From IMG/VR virus record IMGVR_UViG_3300048999_000018, positions 1-53,223 of that record: 53,223 bases of DNA; one strand, written 5' to 3'. Below the pieces are notes generated by a model, which saw nothing but the letters and a program-made list of their open reading frames with translations, searched no databases and was not told where the DNA came from. Below are positions 23,674 to 29,619 of this stretch, one piece after another; the first letter of the stretch is position 1, and each line of letters starts with the position of its first letter. The stretch comes from a virus. A program made the translations under genes and the position numbers.

Positions 23674-24210
23674 CTAGGCGGCCTTATTCTTCCGCTGCAT
23701 GGCCGCGACGAGATGCGCCTTACTCATCTCCTTCGGGTCGGAGCCGGCGACGCGGGTGAACTGGTCATCCGTCATCTCCAGGAGAGCATCCATGGTGTAC
23801 TCCTTGGCGGCATCTCCTTCGGGCAACTCGTGATCAACGACCTTCTTGGCCATATCGGCAGGGATGATGCCTGTGATGAACTCGACGGCGCCGTCGGTCT
23901 GACTCACCAGGTCCATGAACAGTTCCGAGTACGCGTCGGACTGAAGGAACCCGTTGGTGATGTCTTCGGACTTGATGAAGCGCTTGCCGTCCTCGGACTT
24001 CTGACCCACGGACATTGATAGGATGCCCTTGAGAGCGGCGATGATCTTGCCGCCGTCCTCGGACTTGATCAGGTCCTGGAGATGCCCCGAAAGGCCTCCT
24101 GCGTGGCTGAGCTCCAACTCCACAAGCTCGGACTTGTTGAGGTTGAAGTAGAAGTCGTCAGTGACCGAATTACCTTCGAGGTCACTGTAGGTTATCGTTT
24201 TCTTGAGCAT
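23674..24210 (-). CDS. Conserved phage protein, unknown function
   Basis: 178 residues. DFYFNLNKSELVELELSHAG, GQKSEDGKRFIKS, AYSELFMDLVSQTDGAVEFI and GIIPADM form a pattern widespread in phages of Gram-positive hosts. Relatives are sometimes called tail assembly chaperones, but here the gene is far from the tail module, so I do not assign that role. ATG with AAAGGCACTAAC. Confidence 0.7.
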   Translation of the reverse strand: MLKKTITYSDLEGNSVTDDFYFNLNKSELVELELSHAGGLSGHLQDLIKSEDGGKIIAALKGILSMSVGQKSEDGKRFIKSEDITNGFLQSDAYSELFMDLVSQTDGAVEFITGIIPADMAKKVVDHELPEGDAAKEYTMDALLEMTDDQFTRVAGSDPKEMSKAHLVAAMQRKNKAA

Positions 24211-24253
24211 GTTAGTGCCTTTCGGGTAATTGCTCGCGAGTCCGAATTAGGCC

Positions 24254-24538
24254 TTAGACCTCTTCGATGGCCTCGGTCTCGGCGGTGTCCTCCACCAGCG
24301 AACGGCTTCGGACCACACGACCCACGGCGAGCATCGCAACCGCCGACGCCACGAAGACGAGGACCTTGCGGTTCTTCTTGACGAGAGCCTTCGCCTTCTG
24401 AACGACCGTCTGGGTGTCGTCGCTGACGACGATCACAGTCTTGCCGTCCTCGGCCACATCGTCGACGACGGTCACCTGACTGGGGACAGAGATCTTCTTC
24501 TCGTCAGCAGCGGTCACGGTCGGCTTGGAGCTGTTCAC
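24254..24538 (-). CDS. Single-pass membrane protein
   Basis: 94 residues: a polar N-terminal region, a membrane helix (VLVFVASAVAMLAVGRVV) after the basic KALVKKNRK, and an acidic tail. By the positive-inside rule the basic stretch before the helix suggests the N-terminus is cytoplasmic. GTG start with GAGAGGCACC. Confidence 0.6.
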   Translation of the reverse strand: MNSSKPTVTAADEKKISVPSQVTVVDDVAEDGKTVIVVSDDTQTVVQKAKALVKKNRKVLVFVASAVAMLAVGRVVRSRSLVEDTAETEAIEEV

Positions 24539-24584
24539 AGTTGGTGCCTCTCGGGCTCAGTTTTTGTGTTGTGCAGGTGGTTGA

Positions 24585-25364
24585 TCAGTGAAGCCGGCTG
24601 TAGTTCCTTACCGGCCTGGCGCTGAACGTGATGGAGATGCATGGACGTCCATCGTCGGAGAGAGTTGTCGAGTAATCGACCTTGAGCAATTCGTCCGTGT
24701 TCCAGCCAATCTCATCGGACTCATCCGTGCGAGCAAGTCCGATCAGGTCGTAGTAGTCAGTCAACGGTGCGTACGTGTTGTTGATGACCTGTTCGTTGAT
24801 GTCATTCACGGCCTTTCGAAGCGTTTCCATGTCGCTTTTGAAATATCGGCCCGTGAATGCATCGAAGCAGAGTACCTCGTGTGGCATGAGGATGATTTCC
24901 TGCTTCGTGCTGGGGGTCTTATCGACCTTTTCCTGCGCGAGCTCGTCTCGAACCGTCTGCTCCTTCTTTTCCCCGAACTTCGCGAGTACCTTCCCCTTGT
25001 ACTCTTCGTAAGCCTTTTCGGAGAGAGAATATGCGGAAGCCAAAGCCGCCGCGCGACGTGTTCCGATGTGATTCGCGCTGATGATCGCCGTAATCGTCAG
25101 AGCTGCACTTGCCGCCGCAGGTACGTATAGCTTCCAGACGAGTTCGGCCTTCTCCTTGAACGGGATGTCTTCGAATTCGTCTTCGGTGTGTCCCTCAAGG
25201 AACTGGTTGCGCTCAAGAGCCAGTATCTCGGCTGCCTTGAACGAGGCCTTCCCAGTGAGATATGCGGTAGTGATAGCGCCGGTAACACCGATTGCCGTCA
25301 GAATCGCAGGAGTGTTGTCGCCGGCGAGTTTCCCGGCACGCTTGGCTAGTATGCCAAGATTCAT
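24585..25364 (-). CDS. DUF6353-type membrane protein, second copy
   Basis: 259 residues. Two membrane segments (TPAILTAIGVTGAITTAYLT; YVPAAASAALTITAIISANH), the internal HIGTRRAAALASAYSLSEKA that parallels the RRNAALTAAYAAVEKG of the protein at 21032-21964, and a soluble domain with CFDAFTGRYFKSDMETL. Membrane protein of the phage DUF6353 family; role unknown. Confidence 0.72.
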   Translation of the reverse strand: MNLGILAKRAGKLAGDNTPAILTAIGVTGAITTAYLTGKASFKAAEILALERNQFLEGHTEDEFEDIPFKEKAELVWKLYVPAAASAALTITAIISANHIGTRRAAALASAYSLSEKAYEEYKGKVLAKFGEKKEQTVRDELAQEKVDKTPSTKQEIILMPHEVLCFDAFTGRYFKSDMETLRKAVNDINEQVINNTYAPLTDYYDLIGLARTDESDEIGWNTDELLKVDYSTTLSDDGRPCISITFSARPVRNYSRLH

Positions 25365-25400
25365 GGTTGAGTCCTGTCTTGTTACCGGCCGGCGAGTGGG

Positions 25401-25856
25401 TTACTTGGACATGTGGACGGTCGTGGAAACGCCCCTGATAGAGAACTGGAAGCTCAGGTCGCCGTAGTCGTAGAAGAACTTCTTAGTCTTCTCACTGGAG
25501 CCGTACAGACTGGCGTCAAGCAACTTCAGATCGCCGTAGGAAGTGGTTGTGAAAGGCTGCGAGGTCACCGCGTTGGTGTCGAACGTGCCTTCCCAGAACA
25601 GACCGGTTGTGTCCTCCATCGTCAGCGTGATCTCGATCTTGTTGTCCGAGATAGTCGCAGCCATGACGGCCTTCGGAAGACCACTCTGGACCTGATGGTA
25701 CTCACCCTGAAGACTCTTCGACGGAATCGAGATATTCGAGGCCGCGGAGGCAGAAGAAACACCATGTGGAGTTCCGAAGCCGTTCACCACGTCGTACAAC
25801 CCCACGAAAGAGGCCAGAACCGCGAACACGAGGATAAACTTCCTCGGAAAAGACAT
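25401..25856 (-). CDS. Secreted protein with signal peptide
   Basis: 151 residues. A basic start and hydrophobic core (KFILVFAVLASFVGLYDVV) ending around SSASAASN give a plausible signal peptide. The mature part is beta-rich (AATISDNKIEITLTMEDTTG; LFWEGTFD). It probably acts outside the membrane; function unknown. Site AAGGAG before the ATG; terminator hairpin of the upstream unit lies at 25895-25926. Confidence 0.68.
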   Translation of the reverse strand: MSFPRKFILVFAVLASFVGLYDVVNGFGTPHGVSSASAASNISIPSKSLQGEYHQVQSGLPKAVMAATISDNKIEITLTMEDTTGLFWEGTFDTNAVTSQPFTTTSYGDLKLLDASLYGSSEKTKKFFYDYGDLSFQFSIRGVSTTVHMSK

Positions 25857-25894
25857 GATGTACTCCTTGTTTGATTGTCAGAGTTGAAACGAAA

Positions 25895-25926
25895 AAACCA
25901 TAAGCCGGGTTAGGGTCTTATGGTTT
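25895..25926 (-). terminator. Terminator hairpin, conserved-loop type
   Basis: AAACCATAAG (25895-25904) pairs perfectly with CTTATGGTTT (25917-25926) around GGGTTAGGG-type sequence. It follows the stop of the 25951 gene on the minus strand and is followed by TTTTTTCG. Confidence 0.8.
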
Positions 25927-25950
25927 GTTGAGCGTCCTTGAGTTGGTGTA

Positions 25951-26145
25951 TCAGGCCTCGGGGGTCTCCTCGACGACCTTCTTGGTCTTCTTGGCCGCGA
26001 GGACCGCGACGACTCCGAGGGCGATGATGCCGGCGGTCACGGCAGCGAGCTGCTTGGTGTTCCGCTGGATCTTCGTCTTCAGGTCGGTGTTGGTCTCTTC
26101 GGTCACGACGATGTCGATAGTCTCGGGGGTTGCCTTCTGGGACAC
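25951..26145 (-). CDS. Single-pass membrane protein
   Basis: 64 residues: polar N-terminus, membrane helix (LAAVTAGIIALGVVAVLAA) and a lysine-rich then acidic tail. GTG start with AAAGGAAC, 13 nt after promoter cassette b; a strong terminator follows, so it is a one-gene transcription unit. Confidence 0.65.
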   Translation of the reverse strand: MSQKATPETIDIVVTEETNTDLKTKIQRNTKQLAAVTAGIIALGVVAVLAAKKTKKVVEETPEA

Positions 26146-26158
26146 GATGTTCCTTTCA

Positions 26159-26193
26159 TAGGGGTCTCATTATACCCCATGTATTTTCTGCGA
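26159..26193 (-). promoter_or_regulatory. Promoter-like cassette, copy b
   Basis: TCGCA, A-rich spacer ending TACATGGGG, TATAAT, GAGACCCCTA on the minus strand, directly before the gene starting at 26145. A terminator hairpin lies just upstream at 26202-26239. Confidence 0.75.
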
Positions 26194-26201
26194 ATCGAGA
26201 T

Positions 26202-26239
26202 AAAAACCTAAAGACCGGGTTAGGGTCTTGTTGGTTTTT
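26202..26239 (-). terminator. Terminator hairpin, conserved-loop type
   Basis: Nested stems AAAAACC/GGTTTTT (26202-26208, 26233-26239) and AAGACC/GGTCTT (26211-26216, 26224-26229). It ends the transcript of the gene at 26260-26436. Confidence 0.75.
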
Positions 26240-26259
26240 GGTATCCTTCTTGATTGATC

Positions 26260-26436
26260 TCAGTCTTCGTTGACGGTGTCTTCTTCGTTGAACAGGTACT
26301 TCAGGCCGTAGTAGACAGCAGCGGTGACGGCGATGGGCAGGACGATTTTCGTCAGCACCAGCTTCTTCACCAGCCGGCTGTTTTCAGCGGCGAGTTGTTC
26401 CTTGTTCATCTTCTGAATTTCGTTCCACGACTTCAT
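26260..26436 (-). CDS. Small membrane protein
   Basis: 58 residues: a polar, coiled-coil-like start (WNEIQKMNKEQLAAENSRLV), a membrane helix (LVLTKIVLPIAVTAAVYYGL) and an acidic tail. ATG with AAGGACATCCC, behind promoter cassette c and before a terminator. Unknown function. Confidence 0.65.
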   Translation of the reverse strand: MKSWNEIQKMNKEQLAAENSRLVKKLVLTKIVLPIAVTAAVYYGLKYLFNEEDTVNED

Positions 26437-26450
26437 GGGATGTCCTTAGA

Positions 26451-26485
26451 TAGGGGTCTCATTATAGCCCCTGTATTTCTTGCGA
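26451..26485 (-). promoter_or_regulatory. Promoter-like cassette, copy c
   Basis: TCGCA, A-rich spacer ending TACAGGGGC, TATAAT, GAGACCCCTA, upstream of the gene starting at 26436. It begins directly after the stop of the 26487 gene. Confidence 0.75.
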
Positions 26486-26486
26486 A

Positions 26487-26681
26487 TTACTGTTCCCAAC
26501 CGTCCATCCACTCGTCAATTGACATGGGAGCGTATTCGTCTGCCGGCCAAACGCTACAAGGGCTAACGGGATTAGCCATGATCCAATCAAGAATTTCGTG
26601 ATCGGTTCCCTTGAACAAGGGCTTCATTTTTCGGTCAAGAACTGTCCCGCATTTTCCATATTTATCGGCTCGTCTAACCAT
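26487..26681 (-). CDS. Small protein of the DRMKPxFxG family
   Basis: 64 residues: VLDRKMKPLFKGTDHEILDW then IMANPVSPC, closely matching VLDDRMKPVFNGTPEETEKW of the protein at 7699. ATG overlaps the NlpC/P60 stop (TGATG). Function unknown. Confidence 0.65.
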   Translation of the reverse strand: MVRRADKYGKCGTVLDRKMKPLFKGTDHEILDWIMANPVSPCSVWPADEYAPMSIDEWMDGWEQ

Positions 26682-27160
26682 CAGTATCTCCCGTATACCG
26701 CTGTCGAGCCACCCGTCGTGTACTCAGAAATCGGGGCGTTGATGACTACCTTGTAACCTCGGTAACTTCCGGTGTTGGCGTTGGTCATTACGGCCTTACC
26801 ACCGAAAATGCCTGTGAATATACCCACATGGTAAACATGGCCGCTGCGGTCTTTGATGAACACCAGATCACCGATTGCACGAGAACCAGCGCTTATGTGT
26901 TTGGACTTGTTGTACTGATCCTGCGCAGTGCGAGGCAAAGTCTTTCCGTGTGTCTTGTACGCCCACCACACAAGTCCAGAGCAGTCATAACCCTTGACGT
27001 AACCGCCCTCAGCACCGTACGTGTACTTCGCGCCCTTTTGACCGTGAGCACTTACCATGGCTGCGTTCCTGAGCGTTGCAGCATTTGCGTCTGGGATGGA
27101 AAGAAAGAATGTTCCGAATGCCAGACCAAATATGACTGCGAGCTTTATGGTGCTTTTCAT
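26681..27160 (-). CDS. Secreted NlpC/P60 peptidase
   Basis: 159 residues. Signal peptide: MKSTIK, hydrophobic core, likely cut after DANA (about residue 27). NlpC/P60 domain: GYDCSGLVWWAYK with catalytic Cys60, then GDLVFI and HVYHVGIFTG with His111. Such enzymes cut peptide bonds in cell-wall peptidoglycan. Placed outside the tail and endolysin modules and exported on its own, it might alter the host wall during infection, help lysis or block superinfection. Start 27160 is chosen for the signal peptide; the ribosome site is weak. Confidence 0.85.
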   Translation of the reverse strand: MKSTIKLAVIFGLAFGTFFLSIPDANAATLRNAAMVSAHGQKGAKYTYGAEGGYVKGYDCSGLVWWAYKTHGKTLPRTAQDQYNKSKHISAGSRAIGDLVFIKDRSGHVYHVGIFTGIFGGKAVMTNANTGSYRGYKVVINAPISEYTTGGSTAVYGRY

Positions 27161-27210
27161 GATACTACCCAATCGGTTGAAGGAGATATTACTGAAACAT
27201 GCCGATTCGC

Positions 27211-27336
27211 TCAGGGAATTTCTTTTGTGCTTGGTAGAACGACCGGCAGGCATATACTGAAGCCTTTTGTCCGGGAGGTATCAGCCTCCAATATCCCCCA
27301 CGCTTTTTCCACTTGCCACTTGTTCTTGGCGGGCAT
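27211..27336 (-). CDS. Possible tiny protein
   Basis: 41 residues (MPAKNKWQVEKAWGILEADT, then a hydrophobic SICLPVVLP). It fills the 190-bp gap between two genes and has GAGAGGATTGGG upstream. No family and no membrane segment of full length, so it is only a candidate. Confidence 0.35.
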   Translation of the reverse strand: MPAKNKWQVEKAWGILEADTSRTKGFSICLPVVLPSTKEIP

Positions 27337-27353
27337 GACTATGCCCAATCCTC

Positions 27354-27569
27354 TCAGAACGTATCTCGCTTCCACTCACTGAGCTTCGGCAAATGCCATG
27401 CGTGCAATTCGTCCGGAGTCATTTTGTCTAGAGCTTCCCCTTCTAGACAAGCCAACATTCCGTACACCATTACCCACAGTTTTGTGCCATCTTCAGATAC
27501 CCGATAGGAATCAGGCTTGACTGGGTGAGTTAGTGCAGTATAGGCGTCCAACCATTCTAGATATCTCAC
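27354..27569 (-). CDS. Small hypothetical protein
   Basis: 71 residues, mixed fold, with TKLWVMVYGMLACLEGEALD and MTPDELHAWHLPKLSEW. GTG start 6 nt after the upstream stop. No family recognised. Confidence 0.6.
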   Translation of the reverse strand: MRYLEWLDAYTALTHPVKPDSYRVSEDGTKLWVMVYGMLACLEGEALDKMTPDELHAWHLPKLSEWKRDTF

Positions 27570-27575
27570 GTTGTG

Positions 27576-27716
27576 TTACTTCCCCTCAGTCTCTTCCGCA
27601 ATTGTGTCAGCAATCGCTTCTGCTGTTTCCGGGTCATTGTCGAGAGCCGCAGCAACATCCTGAGGCGAGTTGATCTCGGTAATGCTTCCGTCCTGATTGA
27701 CCCACATCAAACCCAT
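27576..27716 (-). CDS. Tiny acidic protein
   Basis: 46 residues. MGLMWVNQDGSITEINSPQD then an acidic helix AEAIADTIAEETEGK. ATG with AGGAAACACA. The gap it fills has no other coding frame. Confidence 0.55.
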   Translation of the reverse strand: MGLMWVNQDGSITEINSPQDVAAALDNDPETAEAIADTIAEETEGK

Positions 27717-27784
27717 TGTGTTTCCTGCTTTCTTTGAAGAGTTTGGTGAAATTACTCCGCCGGGAATTTTTCAAGAATCGGTTA

Positions 27785-27973
27785 CTATCCCTTTTCATAC
27801 CTCTCGTTCATCTTGTTGAGAGATTCCTTGTAGTCTTTCTTGATTTCTTCGATGGAATCATGGTAGATCCTACGAGCTTCCGCCATGGTTTTTCTGTAAC
27901 TTCGATCGAGCACGAGAATATAGATCAGACCGCCGAGAAGCCAAACAGAAAGAACAACGATCGTGAGTAGCAT
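27785..27973 (-). CDS. Membrane-anchored coiled-coil protein
   Basis: 62 residues: N-terminal membrane helix (LLTIVVLSVWLLGGLIYILV) and a long charged helix (MAEARRIYHDSIEEIKKDYK onward). Site GGAGATCTAAC before the ATG. Topology resembles small scaffold or lysis-associated proteins, but nothing specific can be assigned. Confidence 0.62.
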   Translation of the reverse strand: MLLTIVVLSVWLLGGLIYILVLDRSYRKTMAEARRIYHDSIEEIKKDYKESLNKMNERYEKG

Positions 27974-27997
27974 AGTTAGATCTCCATTTCAAAAACA

Positions 27998-28020
27998 TAA
28001 AACCCGTGTTAAGGGCTTTA
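27998..28020 (-). terminator. Terminator hairpin, conserved-loop type
   Basis: TAAAACCC (27998-28005) pairs with GGGCTTTA (28013-28020) with one mismatch; followed on the minus strand by TATGTTTTTG. It follows the stop of the gene at 28045. Confidence 0.65.
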
Positions 28021-28044
28021 GAGGTTTTGTATGAAAACAACTTT

Positions 28045-28233
28045 CTAGTAAATCTGCCTTGCATCCCGAATTGTCTGCAGATCAGGATCCTCGAACAGAT
28101 CGGCCAATGCCTTCTGGGCACTGTTCGTGCTCATGTCTCTTGGCGAGAGAACGCGAATGATTCCAATAATGGCATCGATCAATCCGACCGTGATTCCTTC
28201 TTCGTCACGACAACTCTGAGTTTCCTCAGGCAT
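28045..28233 (-). CDS. Small hypothetical protein
   Basis: 62 residues: an aliphatic stretch (VGLIDAIIGIIRVLS) and a helical acidic tail. ATG with TAGGAGATCAC behind promoter cassette d, terminator after it: a single-gene unit. Unknown function. Confidence 0.6.
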   Translation of the reverse strand: MPEETQSCRDEEGITVGLIDAIIGIIRVLSPRDMSTNSAQKALADLFEDPDLQTIRDARQIY

Positions 28234-28246
28234 GTGATCTCCTAGG

Positions 28247-28281
28247 TAGGGGTCTCATTATATGCCGTGTTTTTTCTGCGA
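28247..28281 (-). promoter_or_regulatory. Promoter-like cassette, copy d
   Basis: TCGCA, GAAAAAACACGGCA, TATAAT, GAGACCCCTA on the minus strand; AGGAG and the ATG follow within 14 nt. Confidence 0.75.
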
Positions 28282-28287
28282 AGACGA

Positions 28288-28317
28288 AACTCAAAGCCCT
28301 TGTTAGGGCCCGGAGTT
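28288..28317 (-). terminator. Terminator hairpin, conserved-loop type
   Basis: Stem with outer AACTC/GAGTT (28288-28292, 28313-28317) and inner GCCC/GGGC around TTGTTA. It follows the stop of the gene at 28333. Confidence 0.65.
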
Positions 28318-28332
28318 GGTTGTGAGGGTTGT

Positions 28333-28572
28333 CTACTTGTTGTCGGCGCTCTTGGTCTTCTTGACGGCGATCTCACCCAGAATGTCAACGACCTTTATGG
28401 CAACGATGATTACACCGACCGTGATGGCAGTGCGCTTCAGAACGTCTTTAGCGATCTCAGTTACGAGTTCACCAGAGGCGGTTCCGATTCGCTCTTCCAT
28501 GGTGGCGGATGAATCTTTGTTTTCTTTGGGGGTCTTGACGAGTACGGGCTTGATAGCGTAGCGGTTAAACAC
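28333..28572 (-). CDS. Single-pass membrane protein
   Basis: 79 residues: polar N-terminal half (VLVKTPKENKDSSATMEERI), a membrane-like segment (TAITVGVIIVAIKVVDILG) and a basic tail. GTG start behind promoter cassette e. Unknown function. Confidence 0.62.
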   Translation of the reverse strand: MFNRYAIKPVLVKTPKENKDSSATMEERIGTASGELVTEIAKDVLKRTAITVGVIIVAIKVVDILGEIAVKKTKSADNK

Positions 28573-28586
28573 GGCGTTCCAATCTG

Positions 28587-28621
28587 TAGGGGTCTCATAA
28601 TAGGCCGTGTTTTTTCTGCGA
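28587..28621 (-). promoter_or_regulatory. Promoter-like cassette, copy e
   Basis: TCGCA, GAAAAAACACGGCC, TATTAT, GAGACCCCTA; identical to copy d outside two positions. It precedes the gene starting at 28572. Confidence 0.75.
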
Positions 28622-28655
28622 AGTTGTTAGAGATCACTCTCATTTTGACGAAACA

Positions 28656-28678
28656 TAAAGGCCGGGTTAGGGCCTTTA
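28656..28678 (-). terminator. Terminator hairpin, conserved-loop type
   Basis: Perfect 8-bp stem TAAAGGCC/GGCCTTTA with loop GGGTTAG. It ends the transcript of the tiny gene at 28691-28804 and lies before cassette e. Confidence 0.8.
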
Positions 28679-28690
28679 GAGGTTTCGAGA

Positions 28691-28804
28691 TTACTGCTTG
28701 AGTTTCCGGTCGAACACAGCGTCGGCGAGATCCATCCAGTCGTCGGTGTGCGTGTGGTGCTTCGCGATGGTGGATTGGATTACTCGAATCAGCTTCTTCA
28801 ACAT
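28691..28804 (-). CDS. Tiny protein with its own promoter and terminator
   Basis: 37 residues, beginning MLKKLIRVIQSTIAKHHTHT and ending DAVFDRKLKQ: an amphipathic, basic helix then an acidic one. It is too short for standard gene calling, but it sits precisely between promoter cassette f and a terminator hairpin, like its longer neighbours, which strongly supports it. Function unknown. Confidence 0.6.
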   Translation of the reverse strand: MLKKLIRVIQSTIAKHHTHTDDWMDLADAVFDRKLKQ

Positions 28805-28818
28805 GGAAGGGCCTTTCG

Positions 28819-28853
28819 TAGGGGTCTCACTATAATCCTTGTAATTCCTACGA
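28819..28853 (-). promoter_or_regulatory. Promoter-like cassette, copy f
   Basis: TCGTA, A/T-rich spacer, TATAGT, GAGACCCCTA: the most diverged of the eight but still clear. AAAGGCCC and the ATG at 28804 follow. Confidence 0.7.
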
Positions 28854-28865
28854 TTGGCCAAAACG

Positions 28866-28888
28866 TAAAGGCCGTGTTAGGGCCTTTA
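28866..28888 (-). terminator. Terminator hairpin, conserved-loop type
   Basis: Perfect stem TAAAGGCC/GGCCTTTA with loop GTGTTAG, followed by CGTTTTGG; follows the stop of the gene at 28903. Confidence 0.8.
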
Positions 28889-28902
28889 GAGGTTCTTGAG
28901 AT

Positions 28903-29133
28903 CTACTTCCTGTTGAAGTCGTCGACGAACAGTCCGACGCCGGGGTAGAAGTCGTACGTCCATCCCTCGTCCTTGGCCTTGCTGATGGCGCGTCCCATGT
29001 TGTCTCGGCCGTCCTTTAGGTCCTTTCGGTCCTTGGCGACGACAGCGAGAATGCCGATGGTGGCGACAGCAGTCACGAGTTCAGGAGCGTGAATGGTGAT
29101 GTACGACTTGACTTTGGCGATCTTCTTGTTCAC
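28903..29133 (-). CDS. Small membrane-associated protein
   Basis: 76 residues: a basic start, a hydrophobic helix (APELVTAVATIGILAVVA), a charged helix and YDFYPGVGLFVDDFNRK. GTG start with AAAGGAACCC behind cassette g. Single-gene unit with a terminator after it. Unknown function. Confidence 0.62.
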   Translation of the reverse strand: MNKKIAKVKSYITIHAPELVTAVATIGILAVVAKDRKDLKDGRDNMGRAISKAKDEGWTYDFYPGVGLFVDDFNRK

Positions 29134-29147
29134 GTGGGTTCCTTTCG

Positions 29148-29181
29148 TAGGGTCTCATTAAAAGCCATGTTTTTCTTGCGA
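29148..29181 (-). promoter_or_regulatory. Promoter-like cassette, copy g
   Basis: TCGCA, A-rich spacer ending ACATGGCT, TTTAAT, GAGACCC-TA (one C shorter than the others). It precedes the GTG start at 29133. Confidence 0.7.
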
Positions 29182-29195
29182 ATGCGAAAAAACAA

Positions 29196-29232
29196 AGGGC
29201 ATGTAAGAGTCGTTTAAACTCTCGCACGCCCT
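29196..29232 (-). terminator. Terminator hairpin
   Basis: Outer AGGGC/GCCCT (29196-29200, 29228-29232) and inner AGAGT/ACTCT stems, followed on the minus strand by TTTGTTTTTTCG. It ends the transcript of the 29268 gene. Its loop differs from the TTAGGG family. Confidence 0.7.
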
Positions 29233-29267
29233 CTGCTTTTCGATTTCCTGCTGTGGGTCTGTTTGTG

Positions 29268-29558
29268 TTACCTGGGCTTCAGAACGAAGCCGATTGCCTT
29301 CGAAGTCACGATATGGACTCGCTCGAAGTTCAAGATCATCAGGATACCGGCGAGGTTCCCTGCGACGACGGCCAACGTGTCCGGACTTACACGGCTCGGA
29401 GATTCGATCTCCTTGAGCTTGTAGAGCTTGGTCAGTTGGTCCGCCATCGCGGCGAATTCGGGGGTACCGCTGTTGGTCTCAGACATCTGAGTGAGAACCT
29501 TGGTGATGACTTCGTCGAGGTGAGTCGGCGATTCGATCTTGGTCTTCAGGGTGTACAA
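29268..29558 (-). CDS. Conserved small phage membrane-associated protein
   Basis: 96 residues. VSPDTLAVVAGNLAGILMIL then NFERVHIVTSKAIGFVLKPR is a pattern widespread in phages, with one hydrophobic segment and a conserved basic end. TTG at 29558 is chosen because AAGGAG lies 6 nt before it and a longer frame would run back into the promoter cassette. Function unknown. Confidence 0.7.
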   Translation of the reverse strand: MYTLKTKIESPTHLDEVITKVLTQMSETNSGTPEFAAMADQLTKLYKLKEIESPSRVSPDTLAVVAGNLAGILMILNFERVHIVTSKAIGFVLKPR

Positions 29559-29573
29559 AGCATACTCCTTACA

Positions 29574-29608
29574 TAGGGGTCTCACTATACCCTATGTATT
29601 ATATGCGA
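29574..29608 (-). promoter_or_regulatory. Promoter-like cassette, copy h
   Basis: TCGCA, spacer ending TACATAGGG, TATAGT, GAGACCCCTA; rightmost of the eight copies, before the TTG start at 29558. Confidence 0.75.
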
Positions 29609-29619
29609 CCCCGGAAAAA

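Noticed and set aside
24254-24584. Ninth promoter cassette before the gene starting at 24538
   Set aside because: The leader has no TATAAT followed by GAGACCCC; only a general ribosome site is visible.
23143-29608. CRISPR array
   Set aside because: The repeats are separated by whole genes of varied length and carry TATAAT and ribosome sites, so they are promoter cassettes rather than repeat-spacer units.
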